Source: Salvator merianae (lineage: Eukaryota > Chordata > Lepidosauria > Squamata > Teiidae). From it: DNA of 64,000 nucleotides. The stretch is from positions 26,518,901-26,582,900 of the forward strand of contig QVOM02000101.1 in NCBI GenBank assembly GCA_003586115.2. Reading direction: 5' to 3'. The notes under the pieces are model-generated. The model saw nothing but the letters and a program-made list of their open reading frames with translations, was not told the DNA's origin and ran no database searches. This document shows, one piece after another, positions 21,500 to 33,337 of the stretch; the stretch's first letter is position 1, and each line of letters starts with the position of its first letter. The translations under genes were made by a program, and so were the position numbers.

Positions 21500-22738
21500 G
21501 GCTTGGTGACTGACATATCCTTTCTGAACAAGGTATTGAAGAAGACTGTGGCTGTTTAGCTGCAGGCATGCTTGGAAGAGGCTGATTATCTGGACCCATT
21601 TCAATCTGGCTTGAGACTCAGTTATGGCAGGGAAATAACTTTGGTCACCCTGCTTGATGACCTTTTGGGAGAAAGAGGAAGTGTGATCCTGTTGGTTCTC
21701 CTGGATCTCTTAATAGCTTTTAATCTCATTGACCACGGCAAGCTTCTGGAAAGGCTATGGAGTTTGGGAGTTGGAGGCACTGTGTCATGGTGCTTCTACT
21801 TCTATCCCCATGGTCAATGCCAGAAAGTGTTTGTAGGAGATTCTTGCTCAACATGGGAACAGATCTGTGGGGTTGCTCAGAGGTTGATCTTATTTCCCAT
21901 GATCTTTAATGTCTATATGAAGCCACTGGGAGAAACCATCAGTAAATCTGGAGTGCGGTATCATCCATTTACAGATGATACCCAGCTCTATCTCTCTGTA
22001 TCACCTCAGTCAAGAGAGGTGGTTGAAATGCTTGATAGATCCCTGGAGGCAGTAATGGGGTAGAGGGGGGTCAACAAATTGAAGCTGAATCCAGACAAAA
22101 TGGAAGTGCTGTGAGTCACAGGGTCTCTAGCCCATGAAGCTGGGAGGCACCTGACCTCTTTTGGACTATAATTCCCTGAAAGAGTAAGTTGCAAAATCTG
22201 AATATGGTTTGAAAGCTGCAGATGGTGTTAGAAGGCAGCAACTAGACTGCTGAACAGAACAGCTGGCCAAATGCACATAATGCTAATCTTAAAAAAGCTG
22301 TATTGCTGTCATTTCACTACAGAACACAATTCAAAGTGTTAACTTTAAACTATAAGTTCCTAAATGTTTTTGACGTCAAATATCTGAAGGAACATCTTCT
22401 TCCTGTGCTTTAATATCTGCAGGGACAGTCCTTCTGGTTGTATTATGATCTTTAGTAGTTAAAGGGGTGAGAATTTGGGATACACCCATTTTGGTGGTAG
22501 CCCTCAGACAATGGAATAGCCTGCCCCCTGAGGTGTATCAAACAACTACACTGCATAAGTTCAGGAGTTCACAGAAGAGGCACCTATTTATCTTAGCCTT
22601 TGACTCAGGAAACAACTTCCCCTCCCCACTTTCAGACACTGTTAATGGTTTTGCTGTGTTGATTTTATATTTTTATGCTAGTAACCTGGCTTGACACCTT
22701 TCAGTACAGGGTAGGAGAAGAATGCAAATAAATAAATT
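21500..22738 (+). mobile_element. L2-type LINE, 1.2-kb fragment from reverse transcriptase to 3' end
   Basis: The frame 21572-22063 encodes part of an L2 reverse transcriptase, including VLLDLLIAFNLIDH and a decayed active site TDDTQLYLS (YADDTQLY in intact family members). The rest of the copy is frameshifted and ends with TTTCAGTACAGGGTAGGAG and an AAAT tail at 22727-22737. It shares long words with the copy at 9.69-10.17 kb. Confidence 0.8.
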
Positions 22739-23689
22739 TACTTTTTTCTGCATAACCAAAGCCCTAGAAAGGATAAAAGGTAAAGAATCTTATGATGGAC
22801 TTCTAGGCAGGTTCTGTACTTGTGTGTCATGAGGACCATTCCTGGACCAGAATGGCCATTCCAACCCAGCCTAGCTTTAAGGACAGTGAGTGAAGAATAC
22901 CTTGCTGTCAAATCTGCACACCAGGGAAATTTTGCCAAGCCTAGAAAATGGCTTCAGAGCCTGGTGAAATGTTGGCAGACTCTGGAATGGTCTGGGGACT
23001 GTCCCTGATGGTGATGCAATCAGGAGAAATTCTGATCCATACTGTATTTGAAGAACAGGATTTTTTCTGCACCACCATAGGACCTGGCCCTCTATTGGCA
23101 CATGGTGCCAAGCAGCCCACACATTTCCAGAGTGCAGCTGGACAGTGAGGATCCTACCTTACAGTCCTCAAAATATCTATATTCTTTCTTAACTCCTGAT
23201 TAATTATTGTATGAAACAAGAAGCTTTTAGCTGTCAAAAACAGATACTTGTTCATGACTATAGTATTAATGTATGCTACTTATAAATATTTCAAATGTAT
23301 CAAATGTCTTAACATTTGCATTATTTAAATATATCCTGTACCCCTGTACTAGAACCCTGGAATCTGGACTGTATGGTGCAAGATATCATTTACAACAACT
23401 TGCAGTCATTTCAGAATCTCATTTCAGATAAAAGAACTTGAATCCCTTTGATCTGCTGACTCAAAATCTTCAGCAATGTTTTTTCTGTTAAAAGTTGTTT
23501 TTGCACCACAACTTAATCCTGTCAACGCATTGCAGGAAGGTAACACTTAAACTGTTAAGAATTCACACCTTGAATATTTTTTTTGGATTAATGAAACTTG
23601 TTCATTTGTTTTTGAAAACCTGAATGTTGTCTAACTTCCTTGTTTACTCCTTTTTCTGCCTGACTTGCGGGTAGGTTTCTGGATATCAT
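22739..23689. other. No recognisable feature
   Basis: No supported gene. Open frames at 22877-23148 overlap on both strands and show no domain. Confidence 0.45.
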
Positions 23690-24500
23690 CATCCTTGGTT
23701 TGTCCAGGGTCCATTTAATTGCTGCAAGAACTGGACTCTGGTCTTTGGCTTCCCCAAAAGTCTATTCGATTGCTGCAAGAGCTGAGCTCTGATTTTTGAT
23801 ACTCCAAAGCCCACATCATCTTTAGTACAAGAGCTGAAATGGTCTTTGATCACCTCAAAGTGCACCACATCCTTCCTTCGACTAAAGCTGAACTTTGGTC
23901 CATCTCTGCAAGAGCTGAGTTTTCTATGTGGTGTGTTCCTGGGTTCCAGAGAGCTGTGGGCTGCAATTACTTTGTTGAAATTGCTCTGGAGATTTGAACT
24001 CATTGTCCCCTCCTACAGGCTTACTACCTTGAAGGGATCAAGGTGACTTGATCTCTCCATGTACTGTGGCCACTAGGGGCAAGACTGAACTATGGTTAGG
24101 CATTTAAGCAGACTTGATGTCTTGCAAGACTGAGATCTTCGAGGCAAACAAGACTGATTAACACACTGATTTCCAGGACCCTATACTTCACTTTATTGGT
24201 AGAAAGAGGAGAGAAGTTAGCCAGAGCTCTCATTTTTCTGCCTTCCCTTAAGCTTGTTAGCTTTGAGCTTTGCAAACTTCCTGCTAGTTTGTGTGTCAGT
24301 GTACTTAGTGTGCTTTGGGAGATGATTCAACTTGCTTTATGAAATAGTCCCCTCTCCTTCCACCGCTTTCTCTTTTCAATTCACATTGAACTTTACATCT
24401 CTTCTCTTTATCTCTTTTCGCTTCTCTTTTACTTTTAGAATTATATTTTGGCTAAATAAATCTCTTCCCAAGTGAAAAAGGGAGATTGTGGTTTGGTGCA
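23690..24500 (+). mobile_element. Possible solo LTR or other promoter-bearing repeat
   Basis: The left part repeats a degenerate unit with the word GCTGCAAGAGCTGAG or CAAGAGCTGA (near 23720, 23775, 23829 and 23907), with CTCCAAAG/CCTCAAAG between. The right part has a pyrimidine-rich stretch (24350-24440), a polyadenylation signal (CTAAATAAATCTCTTCCC at about 24452) and then GTGGTTTGGTGCAGTCACCC, a layout like the R-U5 end of an LTR. I could not fix the two ends or a target duplication, so this is a weak call; a structured repeat of another class is equally possible. Confidence 0.3.
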
Positions 24501-27500
24501 GTCACCCAGTTCATTTCAGGGGCATAACTGATGAGGTAGTCTCAGGAACAACCCTTGATTCATGCTGTTGCATAGTAACAAATTGAAGAAAATCCCTACA
24601 CTTTGTCTTGCAAAGCTTATTTTAAGAGATAGTGGATTCACCCCATCTTTCAAAGAAGCATTCACTACACCCTGAACTCACCTGTTGGCATATATTGAGC
24701 TTCCTCATATCAGTGAAGTCTCTTAGTATATTATAGCAAATTTTAAGTCCTGCAGTTTGCATATTATGTAGATTCATTCAGATCAAGTTCCAATTTACAT
24801 ATGATATGTAAATCAAATTCTGTTTGGGGAAATGAAATACTCCCAAATGGTGGCTATATTTCTAGAATAGCTCTTTACCAATCTATGAACAGTACTTTCA
24901 GGCTGGGTACTTTATAACAGTTTCAAAAGCTCCATACACTACACTTCCACTTAATTAATAATTCTTTGGGTATTCTCTTGTGCACATGGCCAAGATGCAG
25001 CTGAATTCTTTTTTTAAAGTATGTAGGCTTGCTGCCTTAATGTGACAATATTCCTCTGTGTTGCTTTTTTTAAAAAAAAAACATTGGTTTCTATTCAACA
25101 ATGCACTGCATGATGCCAGTCTGCCAACTTTGTCCTATATCCCACTACTGACAATAGAAATAGAAAAAAAGGGAACAAATTTGTACCTTCATTACAATGA
25201 ATGAAATGCTTTGTCTACTTCAAATGCTATTTAAATCAATGGGTTAATTTAAATATCTTTTGTTAAAACTGGCTATTAATTCTTCTCCTAGTCCAGTGAT
25301 GACAAGAGCAATCTTGTGCAATTTTGAATTTCTATATGCGTACTATTTGGCCGTTAGTGCTATCATTTATTCACCTGAGATTGAAATTCCTGTCATAGTT
25401 TAAAAGGCACCAACCAACCGTCTTCTGTTAATCATATTACTGGCATGCCCAGTCTAGTTATGCTCAACCAACAGCGCTATCACAAGACATGGAGGGTAGA
25501 GCCTCAGCCTCCAGGTTTTTATGGTTTCTGACAGCCTATAAATCTAATGTCATTCTGTCCTTGATGATGCCAATATCATCTCTTGCTAAGAGTTCCCCTC
25601 CTGCATTTTTCTTTTTTTTTTTTCTTTATATGCCTTCAGACATGGGTATGCCTCCATTCTAACTAGAAACTGAATACAGGTATGGTATGGTAAATGTTTC
25701 AAGGTTTTTACCTAGTAATATTCATGAAAGCATACTAATAATATAATGTTTAATTTAAACAAATTAACATATATTAGGGTAGTTCTATTTATAAGGCTTA
25801 CAGTGCTCACAATTCTAGTCTTGGTACTAATTTGACTATGTATATTCCCTAATAGTTGCCGGGGGGGATGTGCTCCTCTTTTTTACATTTATTTGTATTT
25901 TGTTTTCCATTATACCCCCAATTACTCTGCATTTGTTGTGAGGAAAGAGCTTTAAATTTTGTTTACTCTTGCTTCGCATGGCTGCTGCTGCTATAAGAAC
26001 TAAAGCAGGTTGATCTTGCACTGACAATGGCAACTTCTACACACCTGGCATGTCGTGTCTGAGGGATGTCAGCCCAGGAGTGGTATGAAAAAGTCAACTG
26101 CAGTGCCATTAATCTTCTTCAGACCTGAAGGGTAGAGGCAGACATCACTGACCCAAGTAATGACATCAGCACACAAGGACATGGCATTTTGGGGCTTCTT
26201 CTCCCAGCCTCTACTGGCTAGATCAAGGACAAATAAAGCTAAAGTGATGAAGGTAAAAGACACTTAAAGAGGAACAGGTAATGGCTTTACCTTTGTCTTT
26301 GAAGTCTGGAAAAGTGTGTTAACCATACTAAGACCTTTGGGTAAAGGATAGAATGTAATATTAGCTGTAAACCTCTTGTTTGAAAACTTGCTAAAATTAT
26401 CTTGTAAGGTACAAAAATCAAATTAAAATGTGTTTATGGAAAATGCCAAATTTGACACAGCTTGATACCACTTTAGTGTTAGAACATGAAGGATGTTTCA
26501 CCAATATAAATAGCATAAACCTGTTGCATGAAATTGCTCTTCAGTGATTGAGCTTTGTAAGGACATTATCTTCCCTCTAAACTAAGTAGAATTTTTGCAA
26601 AGCCAACAGATGGAACAACACTTTGTCTTGCCAAGCTGGCTGCAGCAGCAGAGCAAAAGGCAGAGGAAGGAAGGCAGTGCAGCCGGCAGAGAAAGTACGA
26701 AGAAGCTTATAAGTGCTTTTCTGCTTTTTTTAAAAAAAAAGACAATGGAACATGATTGCTGAAAGGAAGCACGTCCTATAGCTTTTTGCGCTGTGTGCAA
26801 TCCAGACGGTTCCTTTCCTGCTAAACTTAAAGTGACAGAAAGAACAGCCTCTCTGTTGAGGCCCAGTCACACCTAGGTTTTAATCCAGCTTCCGTCCACT
26901 TTTGAATGGAAAGAACCCATCAGCAAAGGGACTAATCATTTCCTTGCCACATTGCCTAACTCAAAGGTGGATTTTCTGAGTTAGATGATGCTGAAAGAAA
27001 ATATTTTATTAATTCACTGATGTGTTCTGTGCAGAGCACTGGTACAGAATAGCTGGAATACATTGTTTTAATTTGAAAGGGCTTTCCTTTGACTTGCATT
27101 CCTTTCTGTGACTTACAGCAGCAGCAACTTACACACACACACATGCACCAGACAAGAAAGAGAATAGCTGCATCCACAAAAAACTCTGCAAGACACAAAA
27201 GCACAAACCCTTCTGCTCTCCACTTTCTCAGTCAAGGAAGGAAGGCATTGCATCCACATCTATTAGTCCTCTTCCCCATTGACTGCCCTAATGATTTCTA
27301 AAATTCCTGCAAAAGTTTTTTTCATCAAAAATCAAAAATGGTGGTGCTTTTCCCATGAAAATCAAAAGTAACAATTTTCAATGGTTATGCACAGATTGAG
27401 ATTTATAGCGAAGCCCCCTGTTTGGTTGGTCTGTGTAATTATGCATTTACACATTTGCACAAAACTGTCTTAAACAAACAAAAAAACCAAAACAATGGTG

Positions 27501-28210
27501 TCTGATCTGTGGCCAGGCAGATTCCAATCTATAGGGACATGGTTGGCAAGTGAGGGGAGGGTGCAGAAATAAAAGGTGAGGGGTAGGTCTCTGCCCCCAC
27601 CCTGGCATGCAAAAGCTTGAGTGACAAAAACTGATCCTATCAGAGTGAAGGGAAGGGCACTATGGAGGAGAGGAGTTCAGATGTAAAAGGTGCTGTTTAA
27701 GGAGACTGAGAATGGGAAAAGGAGGGTGGGAGCAGCAAAGCCCAAACTGAGGGCAAACGTTTGAGTGTTAGGTGTGATCGGGGCTGATACATTTTCAATC
27801 TGACTTGCCAAATAACATGGACTACTTTCTTGAAGTGTAACTGTGGTCTAATTCTGTAATTGGTCATAACACAATTTCTTTTATTTTGTCCCAAACTGTA
27901 TAAAGTATTCCAGCTCTGGTACATCAGCTATGTGCATAAGGACATTATAATATTGGCATTTATGTTTTCAGTATCATCTTTTATTATCTCTAACACACTA
28001 CTCACCTCTTTTATGCCTGGTGCACCACTATCCTTGAACTGGTTATGGTTGTACTAAGATTTCTTTCTTGACCCATCACAGTCAGCTTGTATCCCGTTAG
28101 TGTATATGAGTAGGAAATAATTTTAGATCCAATGCGCATCACTTACCCATTCTTAAAATAAACTGAATTTACCATTTTGATGTCCAGTACTGTAGTCTGC
28201 TCTCCATAAT
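24501..28210. other. Long AT-rich stretch without recognised genes or mobile elements
   Basis: Only short T/A runs (25061-25082, 25612-25624) and a short CA tract (27129-27142) stand out. The even composition and the lack of obvious repeats make this the most unique-looking part of the window. I see no splice-framed exon with recognisable protein sequence. Confidence 0.5.
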
Positions 28211-28350
28211 CTCTCTCTCTTTCCCCTTCTCTCTCTCTCTTTCTTCTTCTTCTTCTTCTTCTTCTTCTTCTTCTTCTTCTTCTTCTTCTTCTTCTTCTTC
28301 TTCTTCTTCTTCTTCTACTACTATTACTACTACTACTACTACTACTACTA
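28211..28350. repeat. (CT)n, (TTC)n and (TAC)n compound microsatellite
   Basis: CT-rich sequence leads into about 25 TTC units (about 28238-28315) and then about 10 TAC units. The TTC part is a pure polypurine/polypyrimidine tract. Confidence 0.95.
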
Positions 28351-29149
28351 TTCTGGTGTCCTTTTATTCCATGAATGTTAAATTTACTGAAGAGTCTTTA
28401 TTGAGAAATTTTATCAAAAACTTTTTGAAAATCTAACTAGATAATTTAAGATGATTACTCTTGTCTATATGCTTATTTTCAAAAAAATGTCTAAAAGATT
28501 AGTTAGGACTTTGCCTTACAGAAGTCACACTGGGTATACTTGAGCAAGGCTTGTGCCTGCAAATATTTGATAAGTTTATATTTGATAATAATTTTCTAAA
28601 TCTTCCTTCGAATAATAAGTCTATAACTTATTTCTAAACTCTTTTTTTCCTTTTAATGTTATTTTGAACAAGAGATTTGTGGCAATGCTTACTTGTTCTG
28701 ATATTTCTCTCATAGGACTAAGTGTTCTCTCATCAATGTTTTGCTCTAGTTCCTTACGCAACAGATTAGGGTGGGGGGAATTACATTATTTTATGTTTCC
28801 CAAGCTTATTAGCAACAGGATAAAGAGATGATGATGTGCTTGTTATGACATTTGGGCATTTGCTGCCTTTGCCCTGCTCCCAAATGTATAATAACTGTGG
28901 CTGCTTTTTACTCGGAAGAGAAAGAAGACCTGGACTGGTTGCAACACCTAGGCCTTTGTTCCTTCATGGTCTACCCTTCCCCAAGTTCAGAAACTATGAG
29001 TGAGAAAGTCAAACAAAGAAGGTTAATCAGCAGTAATTCATGGACAGTACTAGAGACATGAAAGAAGAGAAAGAAAAATGATCAAAGTCTTCCTAGATAT
29101 AGAGAAAGAGCAAACAGTACTTCCCTAAGCCCCCCCACCCCGAAGCAGG
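28351..29149. other. No recognisable feature
   Basis: AT-rich sequence; no gene or repeat identified. Confidence 0.5.
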
Positions 29150-29413
29150 AATGCTGATTGTCCTGATGTCAAAATGAAAGCTGTTCCTGCCGGACTGCTG
29201 CTTACTGCTTTGAATGTTATGTTTATTTTTTGTAGCTGTTTACTGTATGTTATGATATACTATTTTGAATATTATTGATTGTATCATTTTAATATTTTGA
29301 AATTATGACTTACGTACATTTTTATATTGCAGTAAGCCACCTTGAGCAATATTGTTTGGAAAGATGGTATACAAATAAATTGAACAAATTGAAAGATGAT
29401 GATGATGATGATA
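29150..29413 (+). mobile_element. LINE (L2/CR1-type) 3' UTR with tail
   Basis: The sequence TAAGCCACCTTGAGCAATAT then GGTATACAAATAAATTG is the usual end of L2/CR1-like 3' UTRs (AGCCxCCTTGAG...ATACAAATAAA). It is followed by a short GAT repeat. No coding part is visible. Confidence 0.6.
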
Positions 29414-29942
29414 ATGTAGAAAAGACTTTTGAGTTCACCTTGATAAAAAAAATAATAAAAAATCCATGATTTTACTGTATCTAGTTTTGCTGTTTTAGAA
29501 TTCCCTCCTTTTCCCTAGATTGATGACTACATTTGATTTTTATCTGTCCCTGAACTTAACAATTTCATCTTTTTTCCTAAGTAGAAACCACCCATGCAGA
29601 ACCATGGCAAAAAAGTGTATCTCTAAATCCATATAAATGATCACTGGTCTTGCTTATAATCCCTAAAGAAATGGAAGAATTAGATAGACAAGATTTCTTT
29701 GTCTTGAATCCCTTCTGGCTAGAGCAGATTATCCTTTAGACCTATTTTGTTGATCCCTATGGAATATGTGGGCCTTGTGCAAGATACATAGTAATTTATT
29801 TCTTAAAGAACCAAAACTTTGTATCCTTTTTCCAGTCAGTTTAAATGCCTTCTTCAGTCCCTGAAGCATTCAGTTCACTTTCTGATTCATACATTGCCAT
29901 TTAATATGCTCTTTTGCTAAGAATGAAGGACACCAGCCTGTG
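29414..29942. other. No recognisable feature
   Basis: AT-rich flank of the gypsy element; nothing supported. Confidence 0.5.
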
Positions 29943-29947
29943 CCCCT

Positions 29948-30407
29948 CATGATGGTGGGGTGCCGTACCTTTAAGAGGTTTAAAGCTGGCTGAGGAAAAA
30001 CCATTACGTTTGGTTGGTGAGCGGGAGGTGGAGACTTGGGGGTTGGTGAGCCGAGAAGAGAGGAGATGAGAGAAGAGAGGAGAGAAGAGAAGAGAGCGGG
30101 AGAGAAGTGTGTGGAGCTGAAGAGACTTGGGAGCAGCTACCAAATGACGAGAGAGAGGAAAAAGACTGTGAAGGAGTGAGACAAAGAAAGAACGGCTGCT
30201 ATTCAAAGGAAAAGGTGAAGAAGAGTGACTGGGTGGATAAACAAATGGGAAAGAAGATAGTTGTAAAGAGTTGTAAAGAGTTTTAGGGTGTAGTTTTACA
30301 CCTTTCTGTTGCAAATATAACCTTTTCACAAAGAAACAGAACTGGCTACAGCATTTCCTTCGGTCTGAGTAATCCTGCATCACATTCATCAAGACGAACC
30401 CGTCACA
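29948..30407 (+). repeat. Gypsy 5' LTR
   Basis: It matches the 3' LTR along its length. The first two bases are CA instead of the TG seen in the right copy, so the 5' TG terminus is mutated; the end is CCCGTCACA. A purine-rich segment (GAGAAGAGAGGAGATGAGAG) fills 30052-30115. No clear TATA box or AATAAA was seen. Confidence 0.9.
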
Positions 30408-30409
30408 AG

Positions 30410-30427
30410 TGGTGGCAGCGGTGGGAT
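30410..30427 (+). promoter_or_regulatory. Primer-binding site, tRNA-Leu type
   Basis: TGGTGGCAGCGGTGGGAT starts two bases after the 5' LTR. It is complementary to CCA plus the 3' acceptor and T-arm end of a vertebrate tRNA-Leu (ATCCCACCGCTGCCA), over 18 bases. Confidence 0.75.
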
Positions 30428-30463
30428 GCAGCTTTGCCCAGATGAGAAGGATGGTTGTAGTGA

Positions 30464-31984
30464 ATGCAAGATAAGACCCCACCCAGGCAGAAGACAAAGG
30501 GAAGTAGACCGCAATTTAAGAGACATGTGTGGGAGGTGGTTTTGAATGTGAGTAGACCAGTAACTGGGGAGGTAGAAAAAAGAGTGGAAGAGGTTGTAAC
30601 TGCTAAAAGCATGTGAGAAGAAGAAGGAGAAGGAAATGTTCGGGAATTAATCCAGTCTCTTCGAGAGATGGTACAGGAGGTACATGAAGCGAGGAAAATG
30701 ACTCAGCAATTGCTGGAGGAAGAAAGGCACAATAGAGTAAGGCAGGAGGAGAAGTGGGCTAGTCAACTGGCGCAACAAGAGGAGGAGGTTAAAAATGTAC
30801 TCAGTAAAGCGTTAGATAGGATGGAACGGCTGGGTGGAAAGAACATGAAAAGTGTGGATATGGATCCAAGTGACACAGAGGATGAGGAAGTCCCCTTAGT
30901 CCCATAACATGATCCTGTTCCTGTCAAGTTGCATCGGATGGGAGAAGATGAGCATCCTGAGGACTATTTTGTTATGTTCGAGTGTGTAGCAGTTTCTAAT
31001 CGGTGGGACAGAAAAACCTGGGTCGCCAGAATCGCTCCCCATTTGTCAGGCAAGGCACTTAGAGCATATGCTAGTCTACCAGAGAGAGTTGTGAGGGATT
31101 ATGAGGCTGTAAAAGCAGCCGTGTTGCAAAGATATGGAGTTACACCAGAATCCTACAGGCAAAGGTTTAGGAATACTCTGTACAGTACCCAGGAGGGAGT
31201 TGATGATTTGTGGGCCAGACTTTATGAGTTAGCATGTAAATGGCTCCAACCTGACAAGAGGACAAGTGAAGAAGTCATAGAAGAGCTTGTTCTAGAAAGG
31301 TTTGTTGAAGAACTGCCAAAACCCCTAAGATTTTGGGTACAGGAGCACACACCTAGAATAGGAAAGCAAGCAGTAGAGCTAGCTGCTAGCTTCCTATCAG
31401 CCCGACAAGCTGAAGAGTTAAGAGAGGGAGGTAGCGACCAAACAGGCTGCAGCTGTAAAACAGGGGATGAAAGGAGGAGGACTTCACTCAGAGTAAGCAC
31501 AGGATTTAAAGGGACAGAGCCTGATAAAATCCCTAGGCCTTTTCAAGAGAAAAAGCTGGACGGGAAAGGCATGACAAACCTATCAAAGCAAAGGAAATGT
31601 TTTCAATGTGGGAAAATAGGACATATAGAGAGGTTTTGTCCACAAGGAAAGACACAAGCCTCTAACTTGGTCTTTAGAAAAGAACCTGAGCTGAAACGTG
31701 GAATGATACCAGTAAGGGTTAATGGGAAGCAGGTGCCAGCTTTGGTTGACACTGGAAGCTTTCGCTCCCTGATACATTCTTCTTTAGTACGAGATGTAAA
31801 AAGAGAAGGTATTGAACAGCTTACTAGTGTGTTTGGACTCACAAAAAGAATTCCATTGGTCACTGTCTGTCTGGAAACGCCTAAAGGACAAAGGAATGTG
31901 ACAATGGGTGTGGTGGAGAGGCTTCCATATGAAGTAGTGTTGGGGATGGATTTAGAGGATAGTAAGCAGTTACTGTTAGACTAG
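30464..31984 (+). pseudogene. Gypsy gag-protease, interrupted by two stops
   Basis: One frame runs from ATG 30464 to TAG 31982-31984, broken by TGA at 30614-30616 and TAA at 30905-30907 (each one C-to-T change from CGA and CAA). After a basic and glutamate-rich, probably coiled-coil N-terminal part, the segment about 30930-31400 (DYFVMFECVAVSNRW, ... GKALRAYASL, ... LVLERFVEELP) resembles a SCAN domain or Gmr1 capsid. A CCHC knuckle (CFQCGKIGHIERFC) is at 31600-31641. The aspartic protease active site DTGS is at 31747-31758, with a later GMDLE near 31945. The closing TAG is in frame with the following integrase frame, so it is either another C-to-T lesion or a natural read-through stop. Confidence 0.8.
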
Positions 31985-33337
31985 CTCTTGACAGACACAG
32001 TAGTAACATCTGAGGATTCGCTGGTAGTTACACGTAGTCAGATGAAGAAGGGAAATATAGAAGAGGAGGAAACTCAGGAAGGAGAGTTCTTGGATGAGTT
32101 GCCAAGACATCCTGACTTAATCCAACCAGAAAGGCATACATTAAGGAAAGAAAAAGAAATAAGGCAAGCAGATAAAGAAAGAGGAGAACCATTAGATTGT
32201 TCCTGGGAGGTTGATATTGGTCCTTTACAGAAAGCAGACCCTACCTTACAGGTATGTTGGCAAGCAGTTATTCCTCAGAATCACAAGAGGAAGGAAGACC
32301 CCATGTTCATAGTTAAAGATGGCATACTCTTTCGTGTGAAACAGGATGTTAGGACTTCTGAAAGAATAGAGCAGATTGTAGTTCCCCAGCAGTTTAGAAC
32401 CAAACTGTTGACTTTAGCTCATGAAAGCCCATTAGCAGGTCATACGGGAAGAGAAAAAACTTTGATGAGGCTACAGGAAAGGTTCTTTTGGCCCCAGATC
32501 ACAAAAGATGTAGCTGAACACTGTAGCTCGTGTCCAGAATGTCAGATGGTTAGGCTAAGAATAAATTGGACGTGGCTCCCTTGCAATCTGTACCTCTTAT
32601 ACCTGTACCTTTTTCAAAGATAGGCATGGACATTATAGGACCCTTACCTAAGAGTGCTAAAGGTTGTCAATATGTGTTAGTAGTTTGTGACTATGCCACA
32701 AAATACCCTGAAGCAGTAGCCATGAGGACTATTACAGCAAAAGCTATTACAGAAGTACTTATGAAGATCTTTGCTCGTGATGGTGTTCCAAATGAGATCT
32801 TAACCGATCAAGGCTCAAATTTCCAGTCTGCTTTGTTAAAGCATCTTTATTCTTTGTTGGGGGTTGTAAGAGTTAGAACTTCCCCTTACCATCCTCAAAC
32901 TGATGGTTTAACAGAACGTATGAACCAAACATTAAAGAATATGTTTAAAAAATATGCAGGACAGGAACCCAAGCATTGGGATGTGTGGTTGCCATATTTG
33001 ATGTTTGCATATAGAGAAATCCCACAAGCTTCAACAGGATTTAGCCCAATTGAGTTATTATATGGAAGAGAGCCTAGAGGAGTCTTAGATATCATTAAAG
33101 AAGGCTGGTCAAAGCAAATACCAAGTTCTAAAAATGTAGTAGAGTACGTAGTAAAGCACAGGGAAATGTTAGGAAAGTTAGCAACAATAGCCCAAGACAA
33201 CGTAAGGAAAGCTCAGGAGAGTCAGAGGTATTATTACAACATTAGAGTCACCATTTGTACCTGGGGAGAAAGTTTTACTCTTGTTACCAGATTCTGATAG
33301 TAAATTGCAGGCCAAGTGACAGGGACCCTATGTTATT
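31985..33337 (+). pseudogene. Gypsy integrase, frameshifted
   Basis: The zinc-binding HHCC module is at about 32418-32545 (HESPLAGHTG ... CSSCPECQ). A frame change follows near 32555-32580. The catalytic core continues in another frame from 32566: first Asp in GMDIIGPL (about 32625), second Asp in TDQGSNFQS (about 32804), Glu in TDGLTERMNQ (about 32910). A second frame change near 33240-33260 and a TGA at 33317-33319 separate the core from the GPY/F module, whose start (QGPYV) lies at about 33320. Integrase inserts the cDNA copy; this one cannot be made intact. Confidence 0.85.

Noticed and set aside
30668..30907. Separate small coiled-coil gene
   Set aside because: It is in frame with the gag segments on both sides and separated only by single-base stop changes, so it is part of gag.
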